The position numbers and the translations under genes are program-made. From assembly GCA_905214605.1 (NCBI GenBank), contig CAJMMY010000022.1:1-10458 (forward strand): 10,458 bases of DNA, written 5' to 3'. Source of the DNA: an uncultured bacterium (GTDB lineage Bacteria > Bacillota_A > Clostridia > Oscillospirales > Oscillospiraceae). Under the pieces are notes generated by a model. It searched no databases. It had not been told where the DNA came from and was given only the letters and a program-made list of their open reading frames with translations. Below are positions 7,251 through 10,458 of this stretch, one piece after another; within the stretch, counting starts at the first letter, position 1; every line of letters starts with the position of its first letter.

Positions 7251-7433
7251 ATGCCCATGGATATTCAGGTTGGCGATGTGCTGACCATGAAAAAAGCCCA
7301 CCCCTGCGGCAGCAGCCAATGGACGGTCTTGCGCATCGGTGCAGATTTTAAGCTCCGCTGCAACGGCTGCGGTCATGAGGTCATGGGTCCCCGCAGCAAA
7401 TTCGAAAAGAATATCAAGCAGGTGGAGCGGTAA
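7251..7433 (+). CDS. DUF951 domain protein (small Cys-containing protein)
   Basis: A 60-residue protein matching the DUF951 family (B. subtilis YyzM type). The core is IQVGDVLTMKKAHPCGS, then WTVLRIGADFKLRCNGCGHEVMGPRSKFEK. H17, C19, C37 and C40 could form a metal-binding knuckle, which is an inference; the family has no established function known to me. The fold is probably a small beta-barrel (SH3-like 'VGDVV..KK' start). AGGAGAGG at 7237-7244 is six bases before the ATG at 7251, so that start is preferred over the in-frame ATG at 7257. It begins one base after the rarA stop and is the last gene of the operon. Confidence 0.88.
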   Translation: MPMDIQVGDVLTMKKAHPCGSSQWTVLRIGADFKLRCNGCGHEVMGPRSKFEKNIKQVER

Positions 7434-7448
7434 AACACCATACATCAG

Positions 7449-7500
7449 AAACAGACAGATTCTGCGGAATTCAAGCGCGGAGTGTGTCTGTTTTTCTTGT
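7449..7500 (+). terminator. Intrinsic terminator of the asp23-DUF951 operon
   Basis: AAACAGACA (7449-7457) pairs with TGTCTGTTT (7485-7493). The inner TTCTGCG (7460-7466) pairs with CGCGGAG (7476-7482), with wobble pairs and a single G/G mismatch between the two stem parts. A nine-base loop caps it, and TTTTTCTTGT follows directly. It begins 15 bases after the DUF951 stop on the plus strand. Confidence 0.85.
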
Positions 7501-7521
7501 CAAAAAGCAGCATTGATTGTC

Positions 7522-7562
7522 AAAAAAACGCAAGGCAGCTGCCGAAACAACCGCCTTGCGTT
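7522..7562 (-). terminator. Intrinsic terminator of the SLH-CAP gene
   Basis: AACGCAAGGC (7527-7536) and GCCTTGCGTT (7553-7562) form a perfect 10-bp stem. Read on the minus strand the hairpin runs into a seven-T tract (the A run at 7522-7528). It lies about 55 bases downstream of the SLH-CAP stop codon and back-to-back with the plus-strand terminator at 7449-7500, so the convergent units are insulated from each other. Confidence 0.85.
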
Positions 7563-7616
7563 GGATTTTGTATCATTCTTTTTCCAGAAATTTCAAAGAA
7601 ACCGTCCCCGTGATTT

Positions 7617-8861
7617 TTATCTCACGAAGTAATTGTTGGATGCAAACTCCTTGACACATGCGAACCCGTTAGGTCCCCAAATCGTCATAACCCAAACATC
7701 CCCACATGATGCCACACAAGTTGTATATGTTTGAGTTCCGGCACCGAGCATTGTTGATGCATGTCCACTTGAATTTTCCCATGCTTTAATGACTACTTCT
7801 GCTCCACTATTGCCACGATACAAATTTTCTCCAGAAATCCCACTTGAACCATCAGGCCGAGCATGTTCAAAATAAGAACATGCCTCTTTCGCACGAAGAA
7901 GAGTGTACTCTTCCTGCTCATCGCTTGTCACCCAATGCATCGTCACATTCCAAGGGTCAAGTCCTGCTTCCTCATTGTCCTTAATCAGATAATCGTGCTC
8001 TGCAAGAAAAGCATTGACATAAGGAATCACATCATACTGCAATTTTGCCCCGGAAATATCCACATTCGCCTTGGTGTAGAACCCGTTGGCATTGGGAGAA
8101 GACGCCTCACCGGTTGTAGGATAGTTGTTGTTTTTGCCCACGTTGCAACGGCTGTTCACATAAGTCGCATTTGTCGTACCGTCAGAGTTCAGACCTTTGG
8201 TATCCCGCGTAGGAACCACCACCTCCGGCAAGGAATCTCCTTGAACTTTTTCTATGTAGCGAGTTAGGATCACCGCCATCTGTGCTCTGGTTGCAGTTCC
8301 TTGCGGACTCAGCGTTGTGTTACTGGTGCCGCTCACCACGGAATTTGAGATAGCCCAAGAAAAGGCATTGACTGCGTAGTCTGCCACTTGATCCTTGTCG
8401 CTGAACCGATCCAGTGCAGTGGTGCCCGTGGCTGGTCTGCCGGCTGCGTTGTACAGAATGGTCACCATTTGCTCCCGGGTCAGTGGGTCCTCGGGACCGA
8501 ATGTGCCGTTGGAATAGCCGCTGACTACGTCGGTTTTTCTTGCCCAAGTTACAGCCGTTGCGTAAGATGCAAAAATAGAAACATCAGAGAAATCGGAATA
8601 AAGACCGTAGTCTTTACCGCAATAGTTATAGAGTGTTTGCACCACCTGTTCTCTAGTAATTGGGTCATTCTTGCCAAAATAATTTCCTCTGAACCCGTCC
8701 ATCAGACCTGCTTTCGTCACTTTCATCACCTGCGTGTAGCACCACGCATCTTTTGTCGGGGAAACGTCGGTGAACTGCTGAATTGCGAATGCCGGAACTG
8801 CCAGCGTCACCGTCAGCACCGCCGCAGCCGTTGCGGCTATCAATCGTTTATAGATTTTCAT
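7617..8861 (-). CDS. Secreted SLH-repeat protein with C-terminal CAP (SCP/PR-1) domain
   Basis: A 414-residue exported protein. A signal peptide (residues 1-26, KR start, hydrophobic core, AFA cleavage site) is followed by three S-layer homology repeats at about 29-82, 88-141 and 150-205. Each has an FxD/FSD start and a PxTREQ-like motif (PITREQ, PLTREQ, then degenerate TATRAQ), and these repeats usually anchor proteins to cell-wall polysaccharide. A Ser/Thr/Asn-rich linker (about 206-265) leads to a CAP domain (about 270-414) with HARPDG (H333), GEN (E345), KAWENSSGH (H367) and TML, the bacterial YkwD-like signature. CAP biochemical function is unsettled. The ATG at 8861 has AAAGGAGA five bases upstream; an in-frame ATG at 8882 lies before this RBS and is rejected. 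It is a single-gene unit, convergent with the rarA operon, with GC varying strongly along its length. Confidence 0.92.
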   Translation of the reverse strand: MKIYKRLIAATAAAVLTVTLAVPAFAIQQFTDVSPTKDAWCYTQVMKVTKAGLMDGFRGNYFGKNDPITREQVVQTLYNYCGKDYGLYSDFSDVSIFASYATAVTWARKTDVVSGYSNGTFGPEDPLTREQMVTILYNAAGRPATGTTALDRFSDKDQVADYAVNAFSWAISNSVVSGTSNTTLSPQGTATRAQMAVILTRYIEKVQGDSLPEVVVPTRDTKGLNSDGTTNATYVNSRCNVGKNNNYPTTGEASSPNANGFYTKANVDISGAKLQYDVIPYVNAFLAEHDYLIKDNEEAGLDPWNVTMHWVTSDEQEEYTLLRAKEACSYFEHARPDGSSGISGENLYRGNSGAEVVIKAWENSSGHASTMLGAGTQTYTTCVASCGDVWVMTIWGPNGFACVKEFASNNYFVR

Positions 8862-8865
8862 AGGG

Positions 8866-8873
8866 TCTCCTTT
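8866..8873 (-). promoter_or_regulatory. Ribosome binding site fixing the SLH-CAP start
   Basis: Minus-strand AAAGGAGA sits about five bases before the ATG at 8861 and directly before the signal-peptide residues MKIYKR. It decides against the longer ORF starting at 8882. Confidence 0.85.
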
Positions 8874-8890
8874 CTCTTCCATTTTTCTTC

Positions 8891-8919
8891 ATTCTACGAC
8901 TTCCCGCCGTACTTGTCAA
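8891..8919 (-). promoter_or_regulatory. Near-consensus sigma-A promoter of the SLH-CAP gene
   Basis: On the minus strand TTGACA (8919-8914), a 17-base spacer and TAGAAT (8896-8891) give a perfect -35 hexamer, optimal spacing and a five-of-six -10. Predicted transcription starts near 8884, leaving a short leader of about 20 bases that contains the RBS. The promoter starts only five bases after the ribF terminator T/A tract. Confidence 0.88.
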
Positions 8920-8923
8920 AACG

Positions 8924-8964
8924 AAAAAGCGGAATTCCGATTCGTTTCTCGGAATTCCGCTTTT
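8924..8964 (-). terminator. Intrinsic terminator of truB-ribF (potentially bidirectional)
   Basis: AAAAGCGGAATTCCGA (8925-8940) and TCGGAATTCCGCTTTT (8949-8964) are perfect 16-bp inverted repeats around an eight-base loop. On the minus strand the stem ends in a five-T run 12-14 bases after the ribF stop. The opposite strand also ends in four T, so some termination of plus-strand transcription is possible. Confidence 0.9.
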
Positions 8965-8975
8965 GTTGTATGAAT

Positions 8976-9881
8976 TTATGCCTGCAGGGCGCTCTCCCGG
9001 AAATATCTGCGGGAGGTTTCCGCATCCCGGAGAATCTGCGCCCGGAGGGCGTCAATGTCGGGGAATTTCTGCTCCGGCCGGACAAAGTGGAAAAATTCCA
9101 CCCGAATTTTCTGGTGGTACAAATCCCCGGAAAAGTCCAGTAGGAACGTCTCCACGGTCACGTGCTTATCTTCTCCGCTCACCGTAGGGCGCACACCGAT
9201 GTTGGTCACACCGGGGTAGGTCCGTCCATCTTCCAGATACACCTTCGTGGCATACACGCCGTAGCGCGGCACCAGCATATCCGGCTCCATGCGCAGGTTC
9301 ACCGTGGGCGTTCCCATTTTGGAGCCCAGATGATAGCCGTGCTGCACGGTGTCAATCAACTCATAAGGGTGGCCCAGAAACTGGTTTGCCCGCTCCATAT
9401 CCCCTGCCAGCAGCATCTGCCGAATGGCGGTGGAACTGACAATTTCGCCGTCCAGATACACCGGCGGCACCACATCGCAGGTCAAGCCGTGAGCGGCGCA
9501 GTATTCCTGAATGCGCGCGCCGTTGCCCTCGCCCCGGTTGCCGAATCGGAAATCATGACCCACCACAAAATGCACCGCGTCATATTTTTCCACCATGCGG
9601 TCCAGAAAGCGTTCCCAGGGCATATGCATGGTTTCCTCGTCAAAATGAATCAGCAGTACCTCATGAATGCCGAACAGCCGCTCCATAATCGCCCCCCGTC
9701 CGGCATTGCCGGTAATCAGAGGCACCGAGGTTCCGAACACCAACGTATCCGGATGCACGTCAAAGCTGATGGCTGCCGGTTCCGCGTTCAGTTCCTCTGC
9801 CCGCAGACGGGTCTGATTCAGCAGGGCGGCATGTCCGATATGGACGCCGTCAAAAAATCCAAGTGCTACCACACGTTTCAT
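8976..9881 (-). CDS. ribF: Bifunctional riboflavin kinase / FAD synthetase
   Basis: A 301-residue enzyme converting riboflavin to FMN (C-terminal kinase) and FMN to FAD (N-terminal adenylyltransferase). The N-terminal nucleotidyltransferase domain (about 1-175) shows LGFFDGVHIGH (HIGH at 14-17), VVGHDFRFGNRGEGN (106-120) and VSSTAIRQML (148-157), which corresponds to the family's (I/V)SST.IR. The kinase domain (about 178-295) shows GTPTVN (190-195; the family usually has G-x-PTAN), YGVYAT, PGVTNIGVRPTV and VETFLLDFSGDLY with the probable catalytic base E244. It starts directly at the first strand, lacking the roughly 20-residue leader of the B. subtilis protein. GAGGT (9894-9890), spanning the truB stop region, precedes the ATG. 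The start lies four bases after the truB stop, so it is almost certainly cotranscribed with truB. Confidence 0.96.
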   Translation of the reverse strand: MKRVVALGFFDGVHIGHAALLNQTRLRAEELNAEPAAISFDVHPDTLVFGTSVPLITGNAGRGAIMERLFGIHEVLLIHFDEETMHMPWERFLDRMVEKYDAVHFVVGHDFRFGNRGEGNGARIQEYCAAHGLTCDVVPPVYLDGEIVSSTAIRQMLLAGDMERANQFLGHPYELIDTVQHGYHLGSKMGTPTVNLRMEPDMLVPRYGVYATKVYLEDGRTYPGVTNIGVRPTVSGEDKHVTVETFLLDFSGDLYHQKIRVEFFHFVRPEQKFPDIDALRAQILRDAETSRRYFRESALQA

Positions 9882-9885
9882 GTTG

Positions 9886-10458
9886 CTATACCTCGTAAAA
9901 ACTCTTGATGGTTTTGCCTATGCCCTGTTCGGCCCGGGCCAAGGCCAGAAATGCGCCGTCCCCGCCGTACACCCGGCAGATTCCCGCCACAGTCTCCGGC
10001 ACCGGATAGTCATTGCCCACCCGACAGCGCTTTTCTCCTTTTGCCGTCAAGGTGACGGCAGGATATTCGGAAAACAGCGCGTCCACCGGCAGCAGCAATT
10101 CCTCTGCCCGGCCTGCGTCCGCAGCTTGCTGCACCTGCTCCAGTGTATAGGCATTTTCCAGAGAAAACTGCCCGGCCCGCACCCGGCGCAAAGCGCTCAT
10201 GGTACCGCCCACGCCCAACGCGCCGCCGATGTCATGGCACAGCGTCCGGATATAGGTGCCCTTGGAGCAGACCACGTCCAGCAGGTAATCCCCGTGCTCT
10301 TCTCCGGTTACTTCTAGCTTGGAAATGGTCACCGGGCGGGGTTTCCGCTCCACTTCTCCGCCTTTCCGGGCGATTTCATAGAGCTTTTTGCCCTGCACCT
10401 TGATGGCGGAATACATGGGGGGAATCTGCTGAAGCTCTCCCCGGAATCGGGGCAGCAC
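9886..10458 (-). CDS. truB: tRNA pseudouridine(55) synthase TruB (5' end outside window)
   Basis: C-terminal 190 codons of TruB, which isomerises U55 in the T-loop of tRNAs. The frame is open through the right edge, so the start and the catalytic-Asp motif (GxLDPxATG) lie outside; the GTG at 10458 is only the first visible codon. Visible motifs are QIPPMYSAIKVQGKKLYEIAR (the YSA(I/V)K segment), VERKPRPVTI and CSKGTYIRTLCHDIG, the conserved motif lining the active site. LRRVRAGQFSLENA follows, and a C-terminal PUA-like domain occupies about the last 65 residues. The arrangement truB-ribF is common in Firmicutes, usually downstream of rbfA. Confidence 0.96.
   Translation of the reverse strand: MLPRFRGELQQIPPMYSAIKVQGKKLYEIARKGGEVERKPRPVTISKLEVTGEEHGDYLLDVVCSKGTYIRTLCHDIGGALGVGGTMSALRRVRAGQFSLENAYTLEQVQQAADAGRAEELLLPVDALFSEYPAVTLTAKGEKRCRVGNDYPVPETVAGICRVYGGDGAFLALARAEQGIGKTIKSFYEV

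Noticed and set aside
6323..7258. 311-codon open frame antisense to rarA
   Set aside because: Its codons are in register with rarA codons, so it stays open because TTA, CTA and TCA codons are rare in this GC-rich gene. The predicted protein is His/Arg/Gln-rich with no family resemblance, and rarA is unmistakable.
7434..7616. Possible small RNA or small gene between the DUF951 gene and the SLH-CAP gene
   Set aside because: The 183 bases are accounted for by two oppositely oriented terminators; no promoter, RBS-linked ORF, tRNA or CRISPR-like repeat array is visible.
7339..7632. 97-codon plus-strand frame overlapping DUF951 out of frame
   Set aside because: It reads through the operon terminator and two hairpins; the DUF951 frame has the RBS and conserved motifs.
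8388..9143. 251-codon plus-strand open frame spanning the SLH-CAP 5' end, its promoter and the ribF 3' end
   Set aside because: It runs through a terminator and across two recognised genes; composition is Cys/Arg-rich noise.
9882..9900. Possible FMN riboswitch before ribF
   Set aside because: Only four bases separate truB and ribF, leaving no room for an RFN element; none is seen elsewhere in the window.
9162..9908. 248-codon plus-strand open frame opposite ribF
   Set aside because: In register with ribF codons and explained by its codon use; no RBS or family signature, and the ribF motifs are intact.

Overview
This window looks like chromosomal DNA of an endospore-forming Firmicute of class Clostridia. 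The moderately high GC, the protein sequences and the gene order suggest Oscillospirales (Oscillospiraceae/Ruminococcaceae-like); that family-level placement is an inference from pattern memory. Almost everything is recognisable core-genome content. The one accessory-looking gene is a secreted SLH-CAP protein.

Layout. (1) Positions 1-2642, plus strand: the 3' part of the spoIIIA sporulation operon (spoIIIAE, cut by the left edge, then AF, AG, AH), closed by a strong intrinsic terminator at 2647-2700. (2) Positions 2724-7495, plus strand: an apparent seven-gene housekeeping operon starting from an extended -10 promoter: Asp23/YqhY family protein, nusB, xseA, xseB, ispA, rarA and a DUF951 protein. 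Genes are tightly packed, with several stop/start overlaps (ATGA), and a terminator follows at 7449-7495. (3) Positions 7522-8919, minus strand: a single-gene unit encoding an exported protein with a signal peptide, three SLH repeats and a C-terminal CAP domain. It has its own near-consensus sigma-A promoter and its own terminator, and it lies between two conserved blocks. (4) Positions 8924-10458, minus strand: truB (cut by the right edge) and ribF, four bases apart, ending in a 16-bp perfect hairpin.

How it fits together. SpoIIIAE-AH are components of the mother-cell half of the SpoIIIA-SpoIIQ channel that connects mother cell and forespore. The next operon mixes transcription antitermination (NusB), DNA repair (exonuclease VII large and small subunits, RarA) and isoprenoid chain synthesis (IspA). 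It matches the well-known Bacillus subtilis order spoIIIA - accB - accC - yqhY - nusB - folD - xseA - xseB - ispA - dxs, but accBC, folD and dxs are missing and rarA-DUF951 is attached at the end. TruB-RibF is the usual tRNA pseudouridylation / flavin cofactor pair.

I did not find a convincing undescribed system. The points most worth a second look are the compositionally patchy SLH-CAP gene, the reduced accBC/folD/dxs synteny, and the uncharacterised DUF951 Cys-rich protein coupled to rarA.
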